A stretch of DNA of 5,970 nucleotides from Gemmataceae bacterium. GTDB lineage: Bacteria > Planctomycetota > Planctomycetia > Gemmatales > Gemmataceae. A program made the translations under genes and the position numbers. Below are positions 1 through 5,769 of the stretch, one piece after another (position 1 is the stretch's first letter; each line of letters opens with the position of its first letter). Below the pieces are notes generated by a model. It was not told the origin of the DNA. It made no database searches and saw only the letters and a list, made by a program, of their open reading frames with translations. Where the stretch lies: positions 1 through 5,970 of the forward strand of contig JAOAAM010000498.1 of the NCBI GenBank assembly GCA_026418875.1, written 5' to 3'.

Positions 1-533
1 ACTTGCCGGGGAACTGGGTCATGCCCGTGATGAGCATCGGCCAGATCGCCGAAATTTTGACGATGGCGATCTTGGGCTACGTCCTGAAAACCTTGGGTTG
101 GCGCTGGACGATGGTGATCGGCATTTTGGGCCACGCGGGTCGGTTCGCCGTGTTCGCCTTCGCCCAGTCGCTGCCTGAACCCTACCGGCAGCCGGCGGCG
201 ATCATCATCAACGTGTTGCACGGCATCTGCTACGCCTTCTTCTTCGCCACGCTGTACATCTTCATCGACGAGTACTTCCCGAAGGACATCCGTGCCAGCG
301 CCCAAGGTTTGTTTAACATGCTGATCCTTGGGGTGGGGCCGTTCGTCAGCAATTTCGTCAGCGGTCGACTCGCGACCACCTTCGCCACGGCCTTCGACGA
401 CAAGGGGAACGTGACCGCGGTGGACTTCCCCAGCGTCTTCCGGGTGCCGCTCTTCGCCGCCGTCGTGGCGGCGCTGATGTTGTTGGTGCTCTTCCACCCG
501 CCCAAGGGCGAGCGTGCGGAAGTACCGACATGA
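1..533 (+). CDS. MFS transporter, nucleoside:H+ symporter type (C-terminal part, 5' end outside window)
   Basis: This is the last 176 residues of an inner-membrane major facilitator; the frame is open at the left edge (first full codon at base 3) and ends at TGA 531-533. At least five hydrophobic segments are visible, around residues 7-27, 33-52, 63-88, 102-124 and 147-165, matching the final helices of a 12-TM protein. The stretch MSIGQIAEI near the start, the LKTLGWRWTM loop, and RASAQGLFNMLILG after the acidic FIDEYFPKD segment line up well, from memory, with E. coli NupG/XapB (MSVSQVSE..., RSSAQGLF...). Those proteins import nucleosides with protons. The substrate here cannot be read from this fragment; planctomycete relatives are often annotated only as MFS transporters. 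The short hydrophilic tail after the last helix is normal. The next gene is convergent, so nothing downstream is in its operon. Confidence 0.8.
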   Translation, partial: LPGNWVMPVMSIGQIAEILTMAILGYVLKTLGWRWTMVIGILGHAGRFAVFAFAQSLPEPYRQPAAIIINVLHGICYAFFFATLYIFIDEYFPKDIRASAQGLFNMLILGVGPFVSNFVSGRLATTFATAFDDKGNVTAVDFPSVFRVPLFAAVVAALMLLVLFHPPKGERAEVPT

Positions 534-540
534 GGTCGGG

Positions 541-687
541 GGCTGACGGCTGAAGGCTGACGGCTGAAGAATGAACGCTCAAGGCTCAAGGCTCAAGGCT
601 CAAGGCTCAAGGCCCAAGGCTCAAGGCTCAAGGCCCAAGGCTCAAGGCCCAAGGCTTAACGCTCAAGGCTCAAGGCTCAAGGCTGAT
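541..687. repeat. Heptanucleotide tandem array, 21 units of GGCTSAN
   Basis: Twenty-one heptamers follow one another in unbroken 7-bp register from 541 to 687. Units 1-4 alternate GGCTGAC and GGCTGAA. Unit 5 is GAATGAA and unit 6 CGCTCAA. Units 7-20 are mostly GGCTCAA (nine exact copies), with three GGCCCAA (611, 632, 646), one GGCTTAA (653) and one CGCTCAA (660). The last unit is GGCTGAT, so the GGCTCAA core is flanked by GGCTGA-type units. The trio CGCTCAA-GGCTCAA-GGCTCAA occurs at 576 and again at 660, suggesting block duplication as well as slippage. The array starts eight bases after the transporter stop codon, in the spacer between two convergent genes. The unit is not self-complementary, so it does not form a hairpin terminator. 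Heptameric short tandem repeats (STRR) are known from cyanobacteria; a function here is unknown. Confidence 0.95.
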
Positions 688-814
688 GACCGAAGAATTG
701 CCGGGACGGGCAGCGTGGCGAACGCAGTGCATCGAGCCTTGGGCCGATCGGCGTGGGCTGAGAAAGGCGTTGCGAGTAGGGATGGGCGGAGCCGAACGTG
801 CTTGGCCCGGCCAA
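688..814. other. Rest of convergent spacer, no feature seen
   Basis: These 127 bases between the heptad array and the stop codon of the SDR gene show no gene with a ribosome binding site, no clear stem followed by a T-run on either strand, and no further heptads. The reading frames open here are carried over from the repeat array or lie antisense to the SDR gene. Confidence 0.6.
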
Positions 815-1567
815 TCACTCCGGGGCGTAGACGGTCCGGCCACCATCCACCGGCAAGCAGACCCCGGTGACAAAGTCGTTATCCAAGAACGATAGGACCG
901 CCAAAGCCACATGACGCGGACTGCCCTCGCGCTTCACCAGGGTGGCCTCGATCGCTTGCCGCTTCTCATCCTCGGGCAGATCGGGCGGCAACATCACGGG
1001 TCCGGGCAGCACACAATTGACCCGCACCTTGGGATTGCGGTGCGCTAGTTCCACTGCCAGGCAGCGGGTCAGCGTGCTGACCGCCCCTTTGGAGGGGAAA
1101 TAAGCGGCGTAATGCAAATAGGGCCGAACCTCCGCCCAATCGCCGATATTCACGATCAAGCCGCCCTCGGGCTGACGAACCATCGCCAGCCCCGCATGCT
1201 GGGCGCACAGGAAGGTGCCCAGGGTATTCGTCTCGAAATGCTTGCGAACGTCGGCCGCGGTCACTTCCTCCAGCGGCTTTCGCTCCCAGATGGCGGCACT
1301 GTTGACCAACACGTCGATCCGGCCGAAGCGGTGCAAGACTTGGTCGATCATCGCGCGAACCGCCGATTCCTGCGTGAGGTCCGCGGGCACGGCCATCGCC
1401 GGCACGCCCCGCCGCTCCCAATCGGCGACCGACTGTTCTGCTTCCCGTGCCGAGGTGCGGTAATGGATGGCCAGGGCGAAGCCTCGTTCCGCCAGGGCTT
1501 CGGCCACGGTGGCCCCCACTCGCCGCGCCCCGCTCCCCGTCACCAGAGCCACCCGCTGTTGCGACAT
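815..1567 (-). CDS. SDR-family oxidoreductase, pteridine reductase / FolM-like
   Basis: This is a 250-residue cytoplasmic Rossmann-fold reductase of the classical SDR length. The cofactor motif TGSGARRVG lies at residues 10-18; its paired arginines, with the downstream HYRTS segment (35-39), suggest NADPH. The NSA motif is at 89-91. The catalytic region reads GDWAEVRPYLHYAAYFPSK: Tyr156 and Lys160 form the YxxxK pair, and 13 residues before the Tyr sits Asp143 instead of the usual Ser. The same Asp-x12-Tyr-x3-Lys spacing occurs in trypanosomatid PTR1 (D181, Y194, K198) and in E. coli FolM, which reduce pterins. A role in reducing dihydromonapterin, biopterin or folate is therefore likely, but the substrate is inferred. 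The C-terminal VTGVCLPVDGG (233-243) is the usual SDR ending. The frame is open to 1756, but ATG 1567 is chosen because AAGGGGG (1573-1579) precedes it by 5 nt and the Rossmann fold starts six residues later. The upstream ATG at 1612 lacks a clear Shine-Dalgarno. Confidence 0.85.
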   Translation of the reverse strand: MSQQRVALVTGSGARRVGATVAEALAERGFALAIHYRTSAREAEQSVADWERRGVPAMAVPADLTQESAVRAMIDQVLHRFGRIDVLVNSAAIWERKPLEEVTAADVRKHFETNTLGTFLCAQHAGLAMVRQPEGGLIVNIGDWAEVRPYLHYAAYFPSKGAVSTLTRCLAVELAHRNPKVRVNCVLPGPVMLPPDLPEDEKRQAIEATLVKREGSPRHVALAVLSFLDNDFVTGVCLPVDGGRTVYAPE

Positions 1568-1572
1568 TGCTG

Positions 1573-1579
1573 CCCCCTT
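1573..1579 (-). promoter_or_regulatory. Ribosome binding site of the SDR gene
   Basis: On the minus strand AAGGGGG stands 5 nt before ATG 1567. It decides between this start and the longer open frame reaching 1756. Confidence 0.6.
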
Positions 1580-1715
1580 GAGCGTCCGCCCGTCCAGCTT
1601 CACCCCTCGCATGTCATCCGTTGCACGGGTCCACGGCGAGGTCAAGCCGATCGCCGCGAGTCCGTCGCCCTTGCTTCCACTGCGGCGATCCCGAACGGCG
1701 GCCCCGAGCACCGAC

Positions 1716-1744
1716 CATCGACGGTGCGGCCGGGCTTGTCGATG
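1716..1744. repeat. Inverted repeat in the divergent SDR/DUF1080 spacer
   Basis: CATCGAC (1716-1722) and its exact complement GTCGATG (1738-1744) are separated by 15 bases. The arms can be extended by CGA/TCG if one bulged base is allowed. The element lies in the 239-bp spacer between two divergently transcribed genes, 62 bp before the DUF1080 start, where an operator would be plausible. A 7-bp dyad in GC-rich DNA also arises by chance, so the regulatory role is only a possibility. Confidence 0.25.
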
Positions 1745-1806
1745 TCGCCGCGGCATCGGTTCATACCATCCCTCACGATGACCCGCCTCGAAATGGAGAG
1801 CCTCTC

Positions 1807-2559
1807 ATGAAACTGCGACCGCGTCAAATCTTCATGTTGACCCTGAGTGCGAGCTTGCTGTTCTTCTGCGCTTACGCCATTGGCCAAAGGTACGTCGCAC
1901 CGATCAGTTGGCCCGAGCCGCCCGTCGTGACCCCAGGCGAAGGCACCGCTCCGCCCTCCGATGCGATCATCCTGTTCGATGGAACGAACCTCGACGCTTG
2001 GGAGGGTGTCAAGAAAACAACGATCGATCCCGACGGCGGCTTCACGGTGAAAGAATTCCTCAAGACGAAGCAAAGTTTCGGCGACATCCAACTGCACTTG
2101 GAATTTGCCACCCCGAACCCCCCCCGCGGCCGGGACCAGGGCCGAGGCAACAACGGCGTCGGTTTCATGAACGCCCGCTATGAGATCCAGATTTTGGATT
2201 CCTACGAGAACAAGCCCTATTTCGAGGGCCAATGTGCGGCGGTGTAAAATCAACGCCCGCCGATGGTCAACGCCTCGCGCAAGCCCGGCGCATGGCAGAC
2301 GTACGACATCGTCTTCACCGCGCCTCGGTTCAACGCCGATGGGAAACTCGAGAAACCCGCGTATTTCACGGTGTTTCACAACGGCGTGCTGGTCCATAAT
2401 CACACCGAAGTGCTGGGCAACACGTTCTTCGAGCGGAAGCCGGCTTACGAAAAACACCCGGAGAAAGAGCCGCTGGTGTTGATGTACCACGGCGATCCGG
2501 TGCGCTTCCGCAACATCTGGGTCCGCGAATTCAAGGAGCTTGAAGGCAAGCCGAAGTGA
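1807..2559 (+). pseudogene. DUF1080 (3-keto-disaccharide hydrolase family) secreted protein, interrupted by in-frame TAA
   Basis: The reading frame from ATG 1807 to TGA 2557-2559 would encode 250 residues, but codon 147 (2245-2247) is TAA. Both sides belong to one DUF1080 domain (PF06439), a concanavalin A-like sandwich found in secreted glycoside-processing proteins that are abundant in planctomycetes. The start has GGAG at 1795-1798, 8 nt upstream. Residues 1-24 form a signal peptide: basic MKLRPRQ, a hydrophobic core, then a likely signal peptidase I site after CAYA. Family motifs before the stop are ILFDGTNLDAWEG (55-67), GRGNNGVGF (112-120) and YEIQILDSYEN (125-135). After the stop come RPPMVNASRKPGAWQTYDIVF, VFHNGVLVHNH and PVRFRNIWVRE, all in the same frame. 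The stop replaces a position that is usually Tyr in relatives, so one base change (TAC or TAT to TAA) explains it. Translated as is, the product is a 146-residue half-domain. A recent nonsense mutation, a sequencing or assembly error, and readthrough are all possible. Confidence 0.85.
2118..2125. repeat. C8 homopolymer inside the DUF1080 gene
   Basis: Eight consecutive C residues encode part of Asn-Pro-Pro-Arg in the DUF1080 frame. Such a run is a hotspot for polymerase slippage and for sequencing indels. The frame is intact across it, so it does not cause the downstream stop codon. Confidence 0.9.
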
Positions 2560-2602
2560 GCTGCGCCTCTCGGCGATGCCGGGTTCGTCCGACGGCAGTT
2601 GG

Positions 2603-3628
2603 CTAGACCTCGATCGAGCGGAGGTAAGCCGCGGCCTGCTCCGGCGGAACGGGGTTGATGTTCACATCGGCGGCCCACTCGAACCCGGCGATGCCGGTCA
2701 GCCGCGGCAAAATTTCCAGGTGCCAGTGATAGTCCTCCCGCTCGGCTGCAAACGGCGGCGAGGAGTGGACGTAGAAATTGAGCGGTGGCTGCCGCAAGCC
2801 GCGATCCAATCGCCGTAGCAGTCGACTAAACACTTCGCCCAACTCTGGCACCGCACTCGGTTCGATCCGCTCGAAGTGACTCTGATGCCGCTTCGGCAGG
2901 ATCCAGCACTCCGCCGGGAATCGAGCCGCATAAGCCGACAACACGATGAATCGATCCGACTCCTCGACCACCCGCTCCCCTCGGGAACGCTCCGCCTCGA
3001 TCAGGTCGCAGAAGACGCAACGCCCTTGGTCACGATAATACCGCTCCCCGGCCTGCCATTCTCGAGCCATCAGGCTCGGCGGAATCGGCAGGGAGATCAG
3101 CTGGGCATGAGCGTGTTCCAGCGAGGCGCCCGCTGCCGGGCCTTGATTGTTGAAGATGACTGGGAACTGCGGCGGTTCCAACATGCCCAAGTGACGCAAT
3201 CGTGCTTGAAAGGCGAGGACAAGCTCCGCCAGATGTAGCGGCGGCAAGCGGGAAAGGCTCCCCTCGTGATGGGGACAGGCGATGATGACCTCATGCAGGC
3301 CGGCAGCCTCCGCATTTTGAAATAGCCCTGTCGCGGCAGCCACTCGTCCGGTCCTGCCGCGGACGGCAGGGTAGGTGTTCGGCACCACCCGCACCAGCCA
3401 CGACTCCTCGTTCGGGCTGACGTAGGTCGCTGGCGGAGTCAGGGCTTCGTGGCCGCGGCAGAACGGGCATCGGGCCAACGGCTGCGCGGGGCCGTCTTCC
3501 ACAAATTCCACCGGCCTGCCCAGACGGTCCGTCGAAATAATCACCCAACGATCGATGATGGGATCTTTCCGCAACTCCGGCCGGGATAACGGCTCGATGC
3601 GGAATTCGGGTACGTGGAAGGCCAACAT
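2603..3628 (-). CDS. galT: Galactose-1-phosphate uridylyltransferase
   Basis: GalT transfers UMP from UDP-glucose to galactose-1-phosphate in the Leloir pathway, in the cytoplasm, through a uridylylated histidine. The 341-residue product has the usual bacterial length. It opens with ELRKDPIIDRWVIIST (residues 18-33), followed by the zinc-type CPFC (54-57). The nucleophile region is FNNQGPAAGASLEHAHAQ, with His172, His174 and Gln176; the second His is the expected uridylylated residue. The usual HPHxQ is here HAHAQ. A second half begins with RCVFCDLIEAE (Cys204, Cys207) and carries DYHWHLEILPR (from 299), giving the two HIT-like halves of the family. ATG 3628 is chosen because family similarity starts just after it. 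The frame continues to a GTG at 3742, but the extra 38 residues look unstructured and neither start has a strong Shine-Dalgarno. The gene upstream on the same strand ends 133 bp before ATG 3628 (19 bp before the GTG), so cotranscription is possible. It converges with the DUF1080 gene across 43 bp. Confidence 0.88.
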   Translation of the reverse strand: MLAFHVPEFRIEPLSRPELRKDPIIDRWVIISTDRLGRPVEFVEDGPAQPLARCPFCRGHEALTPPATYVSPNEESWLVRVVPNTYPAVRGRTGRVAAATGLFQNAEAAGLHEVIIACPHHEGSLSRLPPLHLAELVLAFQARLRHLGMLEPPQFPVIFNNQGPAAGASLEHAHAQLISLPIPPSLMAREWQAGERYYRDQGRCVFCDLIEAERSRGERVVEESDRFIVLSAYAARFPAECWILPKRHQSHFERIEPSAVPELGEVFSRLLRRLDRGLRQPPLNFYVHSSPPFAAEREDYHWHLEILPRLTGIAGFEWAADVNINPVPPEQAAAYLRSIEV

Positions 3629-3761
3629 GCGGCTGCCTGAATCCCCACCAGAACGGACACGCCCGGGAACGACGGCGTTCGACGGCACCCCGTCAGTCTC
3701 GGAACTCGGCCCCCCGCGAACAAGTCCGCCATCCGTGAGCACGGTCCGCCCGGGGATCGGC

Positions 3762-5081
3762 TCACTTGGTCACGACGACGCTGCGGGCAATGCGCTCCAC
3801 CTCGGGGCGAAGTTCTCGCGCATCTTGTGGGACGATCCGGGCAGCCAGCGTGGCCCCCGCTTTGTTATGTCGGACGATGAAGTAGTCCAGGATCAGGCGT
3901 TGCTTCTGCATTTCGACCTCGAAGGTGAACATCTCCACCTCCGGGTTCGATTGGAGCCGTCGGGGAGCGGTGGCACCCAACAGCCGTGCCTCTTGGCCTT
4001 TGAGGAATTCGCTGGACTCTTTGGCCAATTGCGTGGCCGTTGGCGTGTCGTGGCTGGCGAGGGCCGTTAGCAAAATGCCGTTGCCGTTGTCGGCATCGAT
4101 CATGACCTGCCGCCCCTGCTTGGCGTGGACACGCCAACGGCGCGGATACAAGAACCGGACGCCCAAGTCGTCGTCCTCGAACAGCAAGAGGGTGTTGTCG
4201 GCATCCTCGCGCAGCGAAATCCCGCGGATCGACTCGTCGCTCAATTTCGGATGCCGGGAGAGCGGCTCCCGGGCCAGGGTCAGCGTCCCCTCGCCCACCC
4301 CCGCCTCACGGCCAGCTTCGTCCAAAAGAATCTGCTTGCCCCGCAACGACAACAGACTCAGGCAAGAGGCATCGAGGTCGAAAAAGAACCGGCCGTCCAG
4401 TTCGTGTCGCGTCGGCCCGTCCTCGCCGATGCCCCGGATGGTGCCCTGGAAGGTGACGACGGCCATCCGCCGACCTCCCTCGGGCCGAACTTCGAGGAAG
4501 CGGCAGCGAAGCGATCCCTCGGGCTTTTCCAAGTCGGTCAATTCCCGCAGCGATGGGCCATCGGCGTCCCAGCTGTCGCCCGGTTGGACGGCCGCCGTCG
4601 GCAAAAGCCCACGCAACAACGGGGTGAACAAGTCCACCCGCACCAGCTCAATCTCGCTGAGCAACATTGGGCCATCCGGCGAGAACGGCGCTTTCAAATG
4701 TCCGTTGCGCACGACGACGAGTCGACGAACCGAGTCCCGAATCGTGCTTTCCATCACCTCCGGCCCGACGGTGCGACGAAAGTCAACGCGGTCGTACCAA
4801 CGGAGGACGCGAACGGGCAAGCCGTCGGCATCGCGTTCGAGGATTCGCTCCACGTAGTCCAGGGCGCTCTCGTCGGTTTTGGTTAGAGTTTCGTCCTCTT
4901 TGCGGTCTTTCAGTTTGAGGAGTAACTTCGATTGCCCGCGCATCCGGCTTTGCACCCGGAACTGCTGGCCATCCAGGAACGTTTCGCTGAGTCGAATGGG
5001 CGTCTGGCCGCGGGCGGGGGGGCACCAACCCCCGCATAGTCCGCCGCACAGAGCCAACATCACCATCACTCGGCCGGGCAT
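3762..5081 (-). CDS. Secreted hypothetical protein, two-part, planctomycete-type
   Basis: I do not recognise a named family. The 439-residue product begins with a signal peptide (MPGR, then a hydrophobic core to about residue 19, probable cleavage near ARGQ at 23-26); no lipobox fits its cysteines, so it is probably exported rather than a lipoprotein. Residues 30-270 look mostly beta-stranded with conserved-looking pieces: YVERILERD (76-84), RWYDRVDF (94-101), a GPMLLSEIELVRVDLF stretch (137-152), LLP..AVQPGDSW (159-171), and ELDGRFFFDLDASCLSLL (227-244). This arrangement resembles uncharacterised secreted proteins I associate with planctomycetes. Residues 296-439 look like a separate domain: LGVRFLYPRRWRV (306-318) followed by alternating strands and a helix (TQLAKESSEFLKG), ending ERIARSVVV. 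That pattern is reminiscent of the PsbP/Mog1 fold seen in DUF1795-type proteins, which is inference only. ATG 5081 is chosen for GAGGTG 7 nt upstream and the signal peptide. galT lies downstream on the same strand. Confidence 0.8.
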   Translation of the reverse strand: MPGRVMVMLALCGGLCGGWCPPARGQTPIRLSETFLDGQQFRVQSRMRGQSKLLLKLKDRKEDETLTKTDESALDYVERILERDADGLPVRVLRWYDRVDFRRTVGPEVMESTIRDSVRRLVVVRNGHLKAPFSPDGPMLLSEIELVRVDLFTPLLRGLLPTAAVQPGDSWDADGPSLRELTDLEKPEGSLRCRFLEVRPEGGRRMAVVTFQGTIRGIGEDGPTRHELDGRFFFDLDASCLSLLSLRGKQILLDEAGREAGVGEGTLTLAREPLSRHPKLSDESIRGISLREDADNTLLLFEDDDLGVRFLYPRRWRVHAKQGRQVMIDADNGNGILLTALASHDTPTATQLAKESSEFLKGQEARLLGATAPRRLQSNPEVEMFTFEVEMQKQRLILDYFIVRHNKAGATLAARIVPQDARELRPEVERIARSVVVTK

Positions 5082-5088
5082 AAACGGG

Positions 5089-5094
5089 CACCTC
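5089..5094 (-). promoter_or_regulatory. Ribosome binding site of the secreted hypothetical protein
   Basis: GAGGTG on the minus strand ends 7 nt before ATG 5081. It supports this start over the longer open frame that begins with a GTG at 5192 and would bury the signal peptide. Confidence 0.65.
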
Positions 5095-5202
5095 GGAAGC
5101 TCCGTGACACACCAAGCGACACGGCTTCCCAATTGTACTTGGACGGAAACGGCGACGGGCGGCCAACGAATCGGCTTCACCCACGTTTCCACTAGTTACC
5201 CG

Positions 5203-5220
5203 GCAGGCTTTGCGGCCTGC
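5203..5220. repeat. Perfect 6-bp stem-loop (GCAGGC / GCCTGC)
   Basis: GCAGGC (5203-5208) and GCCTGC (5215-5220) can pair around the six-base loop TTTGCG. No T-run follows on either strand, so it is not a standard terminator, and its position between divergent genes argues against one. It lies about 120 bp upstream of the minus-strand hypothetical gene and could be part of its leader or a small dispersed element. Confidence 0.5.
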
Positions 5221-5233
5221 ACAACCTGCACGA
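5216..5233. repeat. 9-bp tandem repeat CCTGCACAA / CCTGCACGA
   Basis: Two 9-bp units stand head to tail and differ at one base. The first overlaps the right arm of the stem-loop at 5203-5220. Two adjacent copies could be a binding site or simple slippage; nothing decides between these. Confidence 0.45.
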
Positions 5234-5251
5234 AAGAATCCTTGGGACGAA

Positions 5252-5265
5252 CAAGTTTCAACTTG
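5252..5265. repeat. Short palindrome CAAGTT-TC-AACTTG
   Basis: Two 6-bp arms are separated by two bases. The spacing is too tight for an RNA hairpin loop but typical of a DNA site for a dimeric regulator. It lies 170 bp upstream of the minus-strand gene. A chance occurrence is quite possible. Confidence 0.3.
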
Positions 5266-5368
5266 AGAGATTCCGCAACACAAAATCGTGCAACCGACCT
5301 GTACGTCTAAACAGTAGAGGGTAGATTAGGGGCACAGCTCCGAGATTTTTCGACGGATGGATTACGGA

Positions 5369-5404
5369 CATAAGCCTTTATCTGGAATTGCTTTATGCGA
5401 TAAA
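5369..5404. repeat. Overlapping AT-rich dyads
   Basis: TTTATC (5377-5382) is complementary to GATAAA (5399-5404), and CATAAGC (5369-5375) pairs with GCTTTATG (5390-5397) if one T bulges. The two pairings are mutually exclusive. They sit in the lowest-GC part of the divergent spacer. This could be part of a promoter region or a small structured RNA, but no independent sign supports either. Confidence 0.25.
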
Positions 5405-5756
5405 ACCAAGCGGCAGGCTCATGGAAACACCAAAAATGGCATACGAATTGCTCCAAGCTCTGCCGCAGCACCGCGAAGTACATCATGTCCGACCATCGTG
5501 TTCGGCAGATTAAGCAGACGGTTGGGTGGAAAGCGTCAGGGACCAGCGGCCTGGGCCGTACCTTCGGTGCCCTTGGCAAGGTCGAACCCGCCAACCGCTG
5601 CCGGGCATCCAACAGATGCCTCGAACGACAGCCGGGGCGAACTTTGGTCGGCTTCGAGTCGGTGTGGTGATCGACGGCTTGAACCAGGCGGTTCGGGCCA
5701 ATGGGTCGTAGCGATCCGGGGAGGTGGAGAAGCTGAGACGCCGAGTGGACAGAGAT

Positions 5757-5762
5757 GAGGAG
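5757..5762 (+). promoter_or_regulatory. Ribosome binding site deciding a GTG start
   Basis: GAGGAG is followed by 7 nt and then GTG 5770. The in-frame ATG at 5755 overlaps this site and has no comparable sequence before it, so translation most likely begins at the GTG. Confidence 0.7.
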
Positions 5763-5769
5763 TAACCAA

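Larger units (their letters stand above)
5082..5769. other. 688-bp divergent intergenic region without a convincing gene
   Basis: This spacer separates the minus-strand hypothetical gene from the plus-strand sigma-like gene, so promoters for both should lie here. I could not pick out a credible -35/-10 pair. By hand count G+C is about 50% at 5281-5340, 42% at 5341-5400 and 47% at 5401-5460, below the coding DNA nearby. Open frames on both strands (the longest at 5307-5789 minus and 5357-5758 plus) have no recognisable domain and mixed, non-coding-like composition. Small dyads and a short direct repeat are listed separately. No tRNA, rRNA or transposase remnant is visible. Confidence 0.65.

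Noticed and set aside
541..687. CRISPR array
   Set aside because: The units are 7 bp, directly adjacent, with no spacers and no cas genes nearby.
571..870. Open frame of 99 residues with a repeating AQGSRLK-type peptide
   Set aside because: It is a by-product of the 7-bp array, which repeats every 21 bp in any frame. It has no ribosome binding site and runs antisense into the SDR gene.
1112..1810. 232-residue plus-strand open frame
   Set aside because: It lies opposite the SDR gene, has no recognisable domain or start signal, and the minus-strand protein has clear SDR motifs.
2245..2247. Alternative genetic code reading TAA as an amino acid
   Set aside because: One TAA in one gene is not evidence for recoding. 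The other complete genes end in TGA or TAG, and a simple point mutation or sequencing error is far more economical.
1642..2490. 282-residue minus-strand open frame opposite the DUF1080 gene
   Set aside because: The DUF1080 motifs are on the plus strand and the antisense product shows no family features. It cannot explain the stop codon at 2245-2247.
2571..2582. CGGCGATGCCGG as a terminator between the convergent DUF1080 and galT genes
   Set aside because: The stem is only 4 bp with a 3-nt loop and no T-run. The same 12 bases occur inside galT at 2686-2697, so chance is likely.
3925..4857. 310-residue Ser/Arg-rich plus-strand open frame
   Set aside because: It is a shadow of the minus-strand secreted protein; its composition is typical of an antisense frame in GC-rich DNA.
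5578..5600. tRNA T-arm-like sequence (GGTCGAACCC and its complement)
   Set aside because: The flanking bases do not form the 5-bp T-stem and no acceptor or anticodon arm can be built around it.
5485..5670. 61-residue plus-strand open frame before the sigma-like gene
   Set aside because: There is no convincing Shine-Dalgarno, codon use is not like the neighbours, and the sequence has no recognised motif. A small gene cannot be excluded but is not supported.
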